This document shows positions 41,201-56,200 of a stretch of 64,000 nt of DNA, in pieces. This stretch comes from Dasyornis broadbenti (lineage: Eukaryota > Chordata > Aves > Passeriformes > Dasyornithidae), in the NCBI GenBank assembly GCA_013397935.1, contig VZRN01001305.1:1331492-1395491 (forward strand). The letters are read 5' to 3'. Below the pieces are notes generated by a model. That model did not search any database, was not told the DNA's origin, and was given only the letters and a program-made list of their open reading frames with translations. The translations under genes were made by a program, and so were the position numbers. How positions within the stretch are numbered: the stretch's first letter is position 1; every line of letters starts with the position of its first letter.

Positions 41201-44200
41201 ATGGACAGAAAGCAAACAAAATTGAAAAGCAGAAGAAAGTAACAGCATAAAGTACTTTGAAAGATGCATCTAAAGAAATTGTCTGCCTGGAAACATGATG
41301 AGCAGGAAAAGGGGAAAAGGACTTAAATGCTGAAATCAGGGAAGAAAAGTTTGGACTTTCTTTCAAGATTTATAAACAATCTTTTATTTTCCAAAATAAG
41401 CCCAGTACATGAGTCTAATTCTGTCCCCAGTACAGTAAATAAGCAGTTGCTGCACATTTCTACTAAAATAAAACAATCTTCTATTTTGTCAAATGAACTA
41501 AAAATTGGGCACATCTAGCGCAAGTTCTTCAGAAATGGATCACATCTGTGCACAGATGCATTAGTGCATAAATGAGAAAGTGTTAGTAACTGGAAAGAAA
41601 GAACAAAAAGATGGTCTAAAAAGAGAGAAAGAAATTACAACCCATCAGCTTACTGCTTACTTACAGCTACTTTGTTTTCACATACCAAGTTAAACAGTTA
41701 CTAAAAATACAGATGTAGCAATCTTACAATATTACAGTGCTCAAATAGGAAAGGTAGACTTACATCTCTTGATTGCTGCTCTTATGGATGACAAGGGTCC
41801 TTGTCTTATTGAAGGAAAAAAAAAAATGAAACGTGGTTAATGTCTCAAAGAGAAAACAATTAAGTAACATCATGCAAAAATTCCCAATATATTGTAAAAG
41901 GTTTGCCAAACCCATTTTTCCCCTACGTTGTTATCTTACAGAAATTTGCCCAAAACTCCTGGAGTATACAATTGTACCCAACCCCTTTTAATGAAAAACA
42001 GGTTACAGCTTGGGTTCAAGACTCTGCAAAGATAGAAAGCCAATTATTAAATCCATTATTTCTCTCAATTCTGTCTTGAAGTTCACATTCTGTCTTGTGG
42101 GCGTGCATATTCACAGATTATAAGCATTTAATGACTTAACATTCTCATAAATAAATAAAACTTATACAGTGAAGTAAAAACCTACAACCCTGTTGCTACA
42201 TATTTTTATCAATTACTTAACAACTTGTCTTCCCTTCCAGTTGAGATAGCATTTTTCAGTAATAACTTGGTGGGTGGGGTTAGGAAGGCAACATGACCAA
42301 ATATTTTTTGATACACAAGGACAGAAAAATGTTTTCTTTTGCCAACTCATCTATTTTCTTAGTAAGACTAAGGTTTCTGATGCCTCTCTTCTGAATGTCT
42401 TACTTAACAGATATAGCAGTCCCTACTACTGTTGCAGGTAAAAATCAAATCTAACTTGGAATTATCACTTTCAGAAATGTTTTGACTTGAAGAACATGGT
42501 ATTAATATCCAATTTGTGCTAAGCTACAAAGGAATTAAAAATCACAAACAAACAAAGCAACCAACCAGTTCAGAAAAGAAGGGTTTTTTCTCTCTTTTTC
42601 AAAGCAAGAAGTAAAGAATACTTATTGATGAGAAGTCTCTGGAAGCACTTAATAGACTTTTTAAAGGCTGAAAATAAATAGACTATATCTGGTTCAAATT
42701 AATACAGTATCTTAACAACAAAAAAAAGTATACTAATCAAGCCTTTTCCAGAAATCTTCCAGCACCAGATTCATCAGCAGTAGAACGGCAGGAATGTTAG
42801 CACAGTGAGTGCATTAGCATTTTAACTCTGCTCTCACTGCTGGCGTGCAGCACACCAGCACTGTCAGGGCTCAGTTTAGCTCCACACACATGATGGCTGC
42901 AATTACTCCAGTACGATGAAGAGTAGGGGGATTTGGAGGAGAGAAGAAAGAGACAGTCAAAAAGGATGTGGATGAAAAACGTCCCCTCTCTACAGTCATT
43001 CTGGAAACTCATTAAGACTAAAAATGAATGTAGCTCTGACTGAACTGTTTTCTGAAACAGTCTGGCTAGTCTAGGATAAACAGTGCCTATTTGTCTGGTT
43101 TCAGAAACAGTTCAAATGTGGCTTGGCCCCAATCCACACTGCTAGCAAAGCTGCATTAGAAAACATTTCTAGCAGTCATATTTCACTGTGAATTTTTAGT
43201 AAAAAAGGGTTCTAATTTTCCTTCAAAGTGTCCCATCATAATACAGCCTTATCTTTAACACTTTTAGTTGTGTGTTCCTCACAGATGTACCCCAGACTCT
43301 TTTTTTTTTAAGTTCCTCATATCTCAAGTGTCCTTCTTTTGGATGTTCATTTTTGAAGCTTTATTCTTTTGCTTTCATTTCTGCAAGTAACTACAATCTT
43401 TAGGGCTTTAGTCATATTTATTATCAGACAGGAAGAAGACTGAAGTTGGTAACATGAATCTGAAATCTTCTGGTGCAGCAATAACTTTCTATGCTCAGAA
43501 CTCAGGATTTACTTAAGTTTTATATATAGAAATTAGGAAATTTATAAAATATGCATACTCAGTTATCAGTGAGAACAAAAAGGAACAAGTTCTTTCTTCC
43601 ACTGGCAAAAGCCCTTTGACTGATTGCAATTTGCCTCAGAATCTGATAAGCACTTTCATATAAAAGCAAGTATTTTTGGCTAGAAAACACAAGAGTCATC
43701 ACATAGACAAAAATTCAAGCTTTCCATACGGCATGGAGAATTTGATTCACATCTAGCTTACAATTATTTAAGTCCTTTAAAAATATGGAAATAAGAGTGG
43801 ATGCACTGGGTTTTTTCCCCCATGAAGCCCTGTAAAGGAACTGTAAATTTCATAACTTCATTATATACTAAACCCCAGTAATTTAAATAAGATGCTGTTC
43901 TTGGGGCAGTTGGTGATTTTACCCACACCTTATGCTGAGCCTACCCCTCCCCGCTGCACAGGAAGCAACTTCTGGTCTCTTATTCTGTCTCGCAAAGAGA
44001 GAAGTGATAAGGTTACTAATAACCTCCTCTGCTCCACAGTTAATGGCATGTTTTCTCTCAAGCCATCCAAATAATTAACATAACCAAATCAAATTTAATT
44101 CTCCTATTTGATGAGGTAGGAGCTGCAGCAATTACTGTACTGCATGGTGTTTGCCTCTTTCCCACCTCCTCCTCCTGTTCCTAAGGCACAGCAATGAACC

Positions 44201-47200
44201 AGAAGGCACAGAAAATCCTCACAATGCACAAGCCAAGGAAAAATTAATCCATCCAACATGCGACTCCCCCCACAGTTACATCACTACACCCAAGGGGACA
44301 GTGTAACAATAACTAGCTGTGGGGATGGTAGACAGGAGCTCCTGTGTTGCCCTGCAATGTACACAAGCAAAGTACAAACTCATATTGCAGGAAGAAAACA
44401 CTGCAGACAGCAAGAAGTTTCAAAGCATTAAAGAATCTTATAAACATTAGCAACAACACCACAGTCATATCTAATATGGAATAAGTAAAGATATAAACTA
44501 TTTATCCACCTCCCTGCCCACAATTTAGCATGCAGGAGTGGACAATCAGAGCAATCCGTCTGACATCTGCACATTTATCCTAGACCTTGCTCACTGTTAA
44601 TTTAAAGCACAAACTTTGTTTCATTTCCAGCTAAGGCAGAAACTTTGTTGAGCTTCCCCTGCCAGCCCCTCAAAACCCACTTCTGTCTGTTCCTCTTTGC
44701 ACCCAGAAAAACCCACTTAGTAAGTTCAGAGGGGATCTGTAAGATGCTGTGCCTGCTACGCTGAAAGCAGTTGGGTACTTCAAGTCGGCAGCAATATGAA
44801 AAGGATCCCATGGGTCACCATTTCTGAAAGATAAAGAATCTGGAGTAGTGTGTTTGAAGTTGTTAAACACCTACTCACTCCTTCTGGCAGGCTCTACTCT
44901 GGGTTTCAAGGACAGGTTTTCTAGGTATAAACACTTGAGGAAAATGCTTCAAAAGCGTATTTCAGATCTGTGCATTAGGGAAACAAAATTGCCACAAAGT
45001 AGACTAGGCAAAGAGCTGTAGACTGTTTAGTGGAGCAAGTGTACTTCTTGTGCACAAACATAGTCTCTCCCTCATTAGGGTCTCTGCTTTGACACCTCCT
45101 TGACTGAGCACTGTCTCTCTTCAAACACAACTTCAGTGTAGCTACCAGGTTTCTCAAAGGGTTGCTCCTGCTGGGCAACTCCTGACCCAAACACGGCAAC
45201 TGTGTGAGCATCACTCACCTTAACAGGCCCCACAGAGCACAGGAGGGGAGCTGCTGTTTAAACAGAATAAAGCACAGATCACACACAGCCATCTCTGAGG
45301 AAGCACACAGGGAGTTGTGTCTACCCAGTGCAGGACAGCTACCTAAGCCAAGAAGCCTGGAGGTTCTGGGCTACCTTTTCACCCACCCATCCTTTAGCTG
45401 GTTCAAGAGCAGCAGAGCCTCCAGCCCACTGGAGGGCACCTCATGGACACATTCCCACAAGCTGGCTGATGGTGAGGCAGCCTGGTTGCTGAGTGCAAGC
45501 AGGCAGAGGATTGGTGGATTTTACCTCCCTCTGGAGAGCACAGGCAGGACTGGCTTGTGACTGTCCCCTCCTGCCTGTGAGCCTACCCATAGCCATCTAG
45601 GGAGGATCTCCCCAGGCTATCTACAGTCTTCTGCTCTACAGGTTGTGATAGTGCTTGGGGGTACAAAAGACATCCCAAGCTACTATACTCTCAGCATCTC
45701 TTCTTCATCTACTTCCATACCCTCCTATTGGCTTGCATGGGATTCTCTGCAGGAATTGAGCAGTCCTTCACATTGCCTGCTGCCTTTATTAGAACCAAGA
45801 CCTTTAATTTATTTATCTAAACTGTCATAACAATGAATATTCTACAGGAAAACTGATTGCACTTCTTTCATACATCACTCTAGACATACATAAAAGCCTA
45901 GGGGGAAAAAAAAGTCAACAAAAAATAATGAAAAAGAAGGACCACCTTGTTCTAAAAAGTTAGTATTTTGAAGCATCTATTCCAAGGTCTCAAATCTATC
46001 CTTTATGTCAAGTTATATGAAGCTTTTCATAAAGTATCAGTCCTTAAGTTCACACACCCATATAAAAGTTCAACGCATTTCTAATTGTGATGGTTATTGA
46101 CCCTGCCTTATACACACACACACACAGAGTAAAAAGAATTAAAATGTTGCTATTTTTAATGTCTTGTGATTTCTTGGAATGTGAGCCAAGAATTTTAAAA
46201 TAACTCATGCTGAAATTACTGTGAGGCAAAACACTAGTTTAATAAAAGGCATCATATATTCCTCTCAGTTACTTTAGAAATCATGCCATCTTTGTAATAG
46301 CCAGTGTACCACAGTGGGACATTCTAAAAACTTATTAGAAAACATTATCCCAAGCACGAAAGGTTTTAAATGTTACCTAAATCATTTCACCATAGAGTGA
46401 GTCACAGAAAGATGTTAATAATTTTATAGCTAAATTAAGGGTGGTACAAAATATCAAATTTACCACCACCTGAAGGCCAAAGACACACTTACTAGTTCTA
46501 CCAAAAAGCTCCCAAAGCTAAAACGGAAGACTCGCAGCTATCCCAAATTCATGCTGTGGGTGCAGTAGACAGAATTATATTAATCCTGTGAATTATGTGA
46601 ATTTACACTAAAAATGCACCCACAGTGGTCAGCCTCTTCAATGCCTCCATTGTTGAGGAGCCCCAGTCCTCTAGATGACAGTGTAAATTAGCTGACATGA
46701 CATGCAGAGTCCAGGTGCTGTTTCCATCAGTGTCAGAGAAGCGGTCACTGCACAGCCAGTGCTCCCACCTCCTCCATGCTCACCATTTTCACCAGCTCTG
46801 TTCTCTTGGTGCTGGCATGGTCACAAGTCTGCTGGATCAGCCATGTGATTTTGTTAACAACAAAGAATCCCATCCCAAATATCCTAATTAGTTTTCAGCC
46901 AGACAGGCCAACTGTCCCAGCTGGCTGCAGAGCCACACAAGCATCAGGGTGGCACCGGAGGAGTGATGGGAGTGGACAGACAGGGAGGCCAGCAGCAGTC
47001 CTTGGGGTAAGCAGCTCAGCATCCACTCACAAAAACAAACCTTAAGTCCATGACTCTGCCACTAATCTGACAGTAAATCACCATGTGCTGGCTATACCTC
47101 ATGTCAGCTGTTCTTTTCACCTTTCAGTATCAGCTGATCCACTCTTTGGCTTTTTTTTTTTCCTGTTAGTGCTGGTCATCCATATTGGCTCACTAGGAGA

Positions 47201-50200
47201 TCGGACAAGCACCAGAAAAACACATTTGGCAGCAGCTTATCCCTACAGTCTTTCTGTAAAATGAACATTTGCATGTTTTCTGCTAGATCATGGGGTATTG
47301 TCATGGCCCTGCAAGTACAGGAGGCTAATAAAGATCGCCACCTAAGAAAACACATGCTCAATAGTATAGATCCGGTCATCTAGAAATTAATGCTTATGCT
47401 GGCACAACTTTACTTCTCTCTTGGGTCCAGCCCCAAAAGCAAGAAATCCTGAACCAGTAATTAAGTCCAGTGACAATTCAATCCTCATCAATATGCTGAG
47501 GATGTCTACTTCTGCATCACTTAATGAATGCCAGAACCGTGACTTCCCACTGTCTGGACAAGTGAGGATGTAGTTAAGTAGCAGCTAAAATCCAGCTGCT
47601 CCACTAATTAAAACAGCTCACGTTGATCAGCATAGGGAAATCCTTTCAGGAATTGCTCTCTAGCTCTTTCTTCAACCACTTATTACATATTCATGTGCTT
47701 GTCACTGTCATACTCTGGGATCCTATTTTAGCAACCAAACCTTCAATTTTAAGGCAGAACACAGGCAGGAAGTCAAAGCAAATCATGGCAGCAGGTGATA
47801 ACATTTCACATTTCAATTATCACAGCAACCTACAAGTCATGAGGTTACAACAGCTTCCACATTTAATAAGGTCCAGGTTAGACCTTGAAGCTGAAACACC
47901 TCCCAGAGTTTTTGTGAATCTGAGTCACTTGGTTTGTGTGCGCCCTGAACTAACTCTTTCCTGATCCAGAGCTACAGACATTCTAGCTGGATTTCCTACA
48001 GCATTTTCTTTCAGTCAACAACCTGAGCTGAATTGCCCCTTGCTCCAAGATGCCTGAATAAACACATCCATTCCAGAAAGGCAAATCCTTTGAGCATGAG
48101 TCAAATAATTCTCAATCTTCATTGTATATTGACTGATTTCAACTCCCAATAAAATGTATGCTATAAGAAGACTTTGGCCCTCCTGTAACAGCTGAAAAGA
48201 CTCCCCGCTATGCCAGCTATCAGCATATCACACTCACTGTTGTGATAAGCCTGCTAGAATGTTTTGATTAAAATCAGTAAATAGTATTTATGATTAATGG
48301 CAATTTAATCTTGGTAGTAAATGATTCTAGGAGTAGAAAACACCTATAATTTTAATAATAGCATAATAGCAATATAGCACCGTAAATGTAAATGAAAGTA
48401 TCACTGAATTGTCATAGTGATGGAGACAGGATATTCGGGCCCAGCCAGCATTATATTCAGACACAAAAGTAAGAGTTAAAAAACAGAAGGGAAGAACCAG
48501 CCCTTTCAAACAGAACAATTTAGCTGTAAAGCGCAGCTTCTTCTGATGGAAATACGTTACCATTAAAGTCTACAGAGTTTTTGCATTTGCACATGGGGAA
48601 AGATGACTGTGCCCTACTTTTACAGTTAAAGAGTACAAAACAAAGCTTATTTCTGAAGAATGGTTTTTTGATTCAACTATTTGCAGTTGCATTTCAGTCA
48701 CTAAATCAAAGCCTTCTCTAGCCACTGACAGGACATTCTGCTTGCTTCATACATCTCTGTACATCAAATATAACCTGGTGGCTAAATGAGCTCCAGAACC
48801 TTTGTAATTGACATAACAGATGAATAAAACCTGGTTTAATCATGAAGGATGAGCAGGACAAAGGCATAAAAAACCCCAGCAAATCTGGATCCACAGGATT
48901 CAAGATGTCTTTACAGGGCTTTAACTATTATTAAGTATGAATATTAGATTTTCTTAAAATAGTTTCTGTATTTCATAGAACATGTAAGTATAGTGGTAAG
49001 ATTATCTTTAAAGTTTTGTAAAGGGAAAAAGTAGCACATCAACGTTCTCATCTGACTAGAAACATTAATAATGACTGCAACAAAATAGATAACACTTCTT
49101 TTATAACAGTGAGTATCTTAAATCTCTACTAAATCAGTTATCTGCAGATCAGCAAGGAGAAAACAGTAGGAGATGGATGAGGAAATCACCCAAAGGAATT
49201 AAAAGATGGGTATATTTTCGCTGGACTTTTGAAAACAGAGGCTGAGAAGCTTCAGAGTAGAAACACAAAAGAACATTGCTCTGGAGAAGAACAAGCAGGA
49301 ACAAAAGGGTGTTGACTGTGAGGGCAAGAACTCAGCAGGACCCAGAGGATGCATATGCTGGAGGTGAGAAATTCAGTGGAGAAAGCTCAGGTACTTGGAA
49401 ATACAGACTTCAAAAACACCACAGCACTAATCAGACCAAGGGAACAACTATAGGTGTTTCTTATTTTGCCTAGATCTGTTTGTTTCCTGTGTAAAAATAA
49501 TCTGTAAAATATATGCCCATTTGCTTCAATTATTGTGCATCCTTTGAGAGGAAACTAGAGTATAAGCAAGGAGTTCCTGGGGAATCTTGAGGCAACTAAG
49601 GCCTCCGACAGGTGAATTATTGAGTCTCACTTCCCAGGAATACTACCGAATAGGTTTTACACTCAGCAGCTGAAATAGTATCTGGATCCTGCCTAGTCAA
49701 AGATTAGCAGAACAATTCCAGCACTGTAATACAAAAGACAGATGTTTGGGATCTAAAATGTAAAGTTCAGCCTAAACCACAGAATTGGGATTACAAGAAG
49801 TGTTCAGTACTGGTGTGGCCCCAGTGCCAAAAAATCAGTTGTGCACCACCTTTGAGAATTTCAAAGTACAACAATTGCCAATGCTGAGTTCTTTGACAAG
49901 TCCCATGCCATTGGATTTCTGTGCTCCTTCAGCCTAATTCAACTTCTTCATAGGCCAGCTGAGTCAAATAAGCAGCATGAAATGTGCTGGAGTTTAACCT
50001 TTAGCTGAGCGAGGAAACAAAAGGAATTTCCTCATTGTTTTAATTATAGATGTGTGTTGAGAGCAAAGGCATTTGTTGTGAAGAGACAGCCTATAAGACA
50101 GAAATACTAATACATATGAACCAATCATAGTGAAGTTTTAACTCAGTGCTTAAAAAAAAACAGAATTCCTTCTACAATGTAAATATTGTAGAAGGAACCA

Positions 50201-53200
50201 AAAGCCAAAAGATGTGTTTAAGAATCATCAAGGTTATCAATATATAGAAACATACTGACTTCAAACAGACCATGTGTACTTATAAAGAAAATAAATCATT
50301 TAACAAGCAACAGAAACACTAATTTTCAACCCTTTTACATTAAAGTCTCACAAAAGTAGAACTAACTTCATGCATGATCACATCTTGTTGCAATGTACTG
50401 CTGACTCACCCAGTTACACCCTACAGTATGTGAGATCCATGAACTTATAACAGTGGCCCTTACAGAATGCACAGTACACAGAAATTGTCAAATAAAAGCT
50501 CATAACCACACCCTTCATTGGACCTGTCTTTCCAGAAAGACCTGTCTTTCCAGAAAGTGCCCTGCATGCAGCTCTACACAACAACAAACCATACATTCAC
50601 ACATCTGTAGGGTCTGCAATGTTTATCTCTGAGTTTAAATATGACCTTAAACTTCAGTCCTTTTTATATATTAGCAGTGATCCAGCAACTCTGAGATTAA
50701 GATCAACCATTCCTAAAAATACGCATCAAGGATTATTTTTCAAGTGTTTTAATTCTGATTCTACAAGAATGTTGGTAAGGTATAGTATATAGATAAAGTT
50801 AACACCTTTGCTAGCCCAAGGCAGGGAAAAGCATTTGAGTTTACACATACTCAAATTATTTTCCAAGACTGAAATAGAAGCATTGACCACCAGAGCCAAA
50901 GAGATTTTTAAAATCACTCCTATGCCTACAAAACCTCCATCTATCCCACTGCAAAATCCCGATACTCAGGAACAGCACTGAACTTGCTGTAAGAAGAAAA
51001 TACCTACCTCAACAACCGAGAGAAGGCCTTTAATCTCTGGGGACATTTCTCCAGTGATCTCATCTTTGAGCAAGTCACCATGCAAACATACTACAAGACA
51101 AAAGGAACTTCATCCCCCCTCAATCATATATCATGGCTGCCTTACAACATCATGGACCTCAAATTATATGGCAAGTCAGTAAATACTGCAATCTCTAATG
51201 GATGATTGCAACTTGGAAGAAATAATCACTATCATCACTTTTTGCCACTCAACTAAAATTAGCTTCAGAAACAAACACCTTGTAGAACAGATTGAACTGG
51301 ACCTTGTCCGAGTGACAGTCATAAGAAATTACTTTCCAAAACATTTCACAGCCACTGAAATCAATGCCCTACCCTTGCCTGTAGGTATCCCCCAAACACA
51401 CAGCTCTATCACATGCTCCTCCATGCACTTCAATCAATGCACCATATGTCATCAGGTAAATTAGACAGGGGAAATTAAAAAGCCACAAAGTATCAGCTTA
51501 CTCCAGTGACTGAAAAAACCTGAAAAACCAGGGACCAGTGGGGTTAGCCTTCTCTTTTAACAACCACTTCATCTCTGACCTCTTACCCTTGATCCATAAT
51601 CTTTACAAGGACAGGCATAGAAAATAAATCTTTTTTTTTTTTCAATCTCTAGTGCAAATCAAAGGGCCTGGATTCCACTCTCAGTGATGTCCTTAATTCC
51701 AAAGGCAGTAACTCATTCCTGTCCTTTTTCTCACATCAGTCAACAACCTTCTCTCCCCTTGCTAACATGCCTCTAGGCCTCCAGAAGTAATAATGACCTT
51801 TTCCTTAAGGCTGCCTAATTAATTGGCATGATCTATTTAAAAGCAGAAAAACAGCATTTTAACTTTCTCAAGAAGTAGCAAAGCTATAGGGAATGACAGC
51901 TCAGTCTCTTACACTACAGAATGTAGAAAGCATTGTATAAAACTAGCAGACACCAAGCTCAAAAGAGCCAGAGACTTTTCAGCATGCAACATGAGGTTAA
52001 GATTTGGCACTGCTTGCCACAACACATTGTAGGTGTTAAAAGTGTGTATGAATTTAAAAAAACCTAATGAAAAGCCACTGTTGCCTAATAAATACAAAGT
52101 ATCACTTCTCTCAGAAAGCACCGTCAGCAGGGCAAGGGATGTGATCCTGCCCCTCTGCTCAGTCCTGCTGAGGCCACATGTGGAGTGCTGCGTCCAGTTC
52201 TGGGCTCCTCAGTACAAGAGAAACATGGAGCACATCCAGAGAAGGACAATGAAGATGATGACAAGACTGGAGCATCTCTCTTACATTAACAGGCTGAGAG
52301 AGTTGGGCCAGTTCAGCCTCAAGAGAACTGAGAGGGTACCACATCAATGTCTGTTAAGTGTCTGAAGGGAGGGTGACAAGAAGACAGAGCCAGGCTCTGT
52401 TCAGTGGTGCCAAGCAATAGGACAAGAGGGAAGGGGCAGAAATTGATGCACAGGAAGTTCCACCTGAACATGAGAAAGAACATTTTTACTGTGCAGGTGA
52501 CCAAGCACTGGCACAAATTGCCCAGAGTTTGGGGAGTCCCCCTCCCTAGAGATATTCAAGAACTGTACAGACACAATCCTGTGCAATGTGCTTTAGCATG
52601 GCCCTGGTTGAGAAGGGTCCTTCACCTGGGTCACAACAATCTCCAGGCATTGCTACAGGCCGAGGGAGAGTGGTTGGAAAACTGCCTGGTGGAAAAGGGA
52701 CTGGGGATGCTGGTTCATAGTGCCTGAACATCAGCCAGCATATTCCCAGGTGGCCAAGAAGGCCAATGGAATCCTGGTTTGTATCAGAAACAGTGTGGCC
52801 AGAAGGACCACGGCAGTGACTGCTCCTCTGTACTTGGCACTGGCGAGGCCATACCTCGAATCCCATGTTCAGGTTTGGGCCCCTCACTACAAGAAGAACA
52901 CTGAGGTGCTGGAGAGTGTTCAGAGAAGGGCAACAAAACTGTTGAAGGGTCTGGAAGTCTTGTGACAAGCAGCTGAGAGAGCTGGGGGTGTTTAGCCTGG
53001 AGAAACAGAGGCTTGTGAGAGACCTTATTGCTCTCTACAACCACATAAAAATAGGTTGTGTCAAGGTGGGGGTTTGTCTCTTCTGCCAAGTAACAAGCAA
53101 TAGGACAAGAAGAAATGGCTTCAAGTTGCACCAGAGAACTGTATCATCATTTCAGATCTGTCCTTGATGGAAAAAAAGAAATGTTGTTATTAACAGAAAG

Positions 53201-56200
53201 CACTTCTGGTCAGTTCACACTGTAAAAAGTTCATTTAACAGAACTCATTTCCTTGTCAACAGCCTTAGAAGGAAGAAGATAGATTAAACAGTAAAGCAGA
53301 TAATCTTTAGTCCTATACACCAGTAAGGTGTGGTGAGAAAGCCTCTCCTGCACCTGTCATTAATGTACTTGTCCCATAATATTGTTCTCTTTCTTCTTAG
53401 TTGTCCAACATTCACCTGTCAGGAGCACTACATGCTTTATCTATTCATGGACCTGTTATTTCAGAAGGGGCTGTGGAAACAAGGCAATAAAACAACACAA
53501 TGGTCTTAAAAACAGTTGCCCAAAGAAACTGTGCTTTTGGGAGAGGAAAGAAACTTCCTGACCTGGCCCAATCAGGAAATGATATCAGGATTGTTTGAAC
53601 TAATACTGTATTCATAGAATCATAAAATCATCAGGGTTGGAAGAGACCTTTAGGATCATCAAGTTCAACTGTCAACCCAGCACTACCACTGTAACCCCTG
53701 AACCACTAAACCATGAAACTGTATCACCCAGCACCAGATTCAGACATCTCTTGACTACCTTCAGGGATGATGACTCCACCACCTCCCTGCACAACCTATT
53801 CCAATGCCTGACCACCATAACAGTGAAAAAGTTTTTTCTAATATCTAATCTGAGTCTGCCCTGCCTCAGCTTAAGGCCATTTCCTCTAGTCCTCTCACTT
53901 TTAGAACCTTCTTTCAGGTTCTCATACTTGATACCAGATACTGGTGTGTGAGTGGAAGGGGAAGCAGAAGTCCAATGACATGAAATAGAAAAATTGTAAT
54001 AGTAAAACCAAAGCTGTTTCTTTTTACTATGCATTTATTCCAAGCAATAGTATTGCATCATAAAAACATGACATCATTGAGGCACTTCTTTTGCTTCAAC
54101 CAGATATTATAGTATAGATCAAAAGAGAGATTTAACAAAGTAATTACTGCCTGTGGTTGAAACACCCTGATTAGATTTGGACCTTCTCATTCATTAGAAG
54201 TCAACCTTTGCCTCAAGCCTCAGGAGATGGCAATGTCCCCCATACTCAGACGATAACCTTCTTGTAACAATGCTCCCAAAATTAAGATGCAGCTATGAAT
54301 ACTTATAAAGACCATACTTCTACAAATACATTCCACATTTAGGGGTGCACGGCCTAACTTCAGTCCTCTGTAGCAAGGGACCCTCCTGTGGCATGAAGAG
54401 ACCTGCTGGTGACCCGCCTTGGTTGTAGCCTCCAAGGGAACAGGCAACATGACTTTTTGTGTCACTGAATCTTAGTTCTCTTCTTGAAGCCGAAGCAGCT
54501 GGAACAGATGAAAAAGCAGCTCATCCTCGTCTACACTAGGGGCTAATACTAGCTCAGTTGAGCCTGTGATTTTTCACAGATGGCCAAAACTAGGACAAAC
54601 TCAGTATGTAAACATGGCATAAATTCAAGTGGTGATGCCTGCACTGAGCAAAATACCACTTTTAAAAAGAGAACTTTTGTAGCAAAATCAGAAAGGCAAT
54701 CTCTTACAAATGACAGGTTCAGAATCTAAAGTACAGCTGTGCAAACTGCACATTATACTGTACATTGTACTGAAATACAGTAAAGAGGAAGAAACTATAA
54801 ATGTGACAGGCCTCACTAGGAACCCTTTACCCCCATCATGTAGTAAGAATGCAACTGTAACATGTTTTAAAAGAGTACTTGATCAACCAGTTCAATGCTC
54901 GACCTGCCAAATCAGATTCTACTTAAGGTAACTGATTCCCTATACTAGAATAAAGAACAAAGCCACCAAAGACTAACTTACAGTGAAATTACAAAGTAGG
55001 TGAGCAGTACAGAAAAAGTGAACAAAAAAAAGAGAATGAAATAACAATCTCTTCTCTTCTGTGCACATCAGAGTAAGAGGCCATGGAAACGAACACAATG
55101 TAACTGCAAATGGAGCTCTCCCACTCAAATTCCAGAAGCAAAGGAAAATGTAGATACTGAGCCTAGACAGAAACTTACATAAATCCTTATTGAAATAAAC
55201 CAAAGCTCCAACACTCCTGAAATATCAACATGAAATTCTTTTAGAGTGAACCTAACAATTACCACTTTTGCGTTGGAAGTTTACAACCTGCTGAGTCTGC
55301 CTCCTCAGCCCTGACACCTATCCTATAGGCTTCCCTTCCCTCCTCCTCTTCTGTTTTCTTCAAGAATATTACAAATACCTTTGGAAAGAATTCTCTCCCA
55401 GCCCTCCTTCCCAGATACCAGATGAATTTCATCTGCTGTTCGTCATTGAGATGTCTTGGGGAGAAAAAAAAAAATCACAAAGAAGCAGAATTATAACCAT
55501 GACTGATTAATTTGACTTAAAAAATATGATGTGCAATTGCGTCCTTCTTGAAACCACCTTTTTTAGAACTAATGTCTGTCATGATTGTTCATGACCCAGA
55601 TAATTCTCCTAATGCACAAGGAGTGTGGCCGTGTGTCTGGATGGTCCTCAGTACTTTCTACAGGAGTCTCTTTTGAAAGATGATTGGATGGTGAAACTTG
55701 CTCATGTACACAAGATGCCCAAAGAAGCAGTGAAATTCCTTCAGTGAAGATAGAGTATGAGCCTTTTTCTCTTTATTCTTTCAACAACCATCTCATTTGC
55801 AGCATTATTTTCCATTATGAATTAGAATAAGCACTGGAGAGCAGCCCAGACAACGGAAGGAGTTGTTCAGGGCACCAGAGCAAAACGTCCTTCAGAATTC
55901 CCTTTGCAGAAACTAGGAACAGAGCACTCTTTTATTAAAACAAATCCCTCTTCTCTGTTTAGGAGTAAGGGATCTAGAAGGTTGGCTAGGATGCACCCTT
56001 CACAGTAACTCTTTACTGCTATCTGTAAGATGAACTGCCAAAAATCCCCAACACAACAGTGATGAATTGGCAACATTAAAACAAACATCCCCAGGAACAG
56101 GCTCTAGATATTCCGGTGATCCCTAACTGCCAAAAACTACACTGAACCAATCTGCCATTTATTCGTCTGCTCTACCTGTGATTCTTTTTTTCCTCATTTA

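Noticed and set aside
52033..52968. Overlapping reading frames of 80-140 codons on both strands
   Set aside because: They lie within CR1 copies A and B, contain no intact reverse transcriptase motifs, and are chance frames in repeat DNA.
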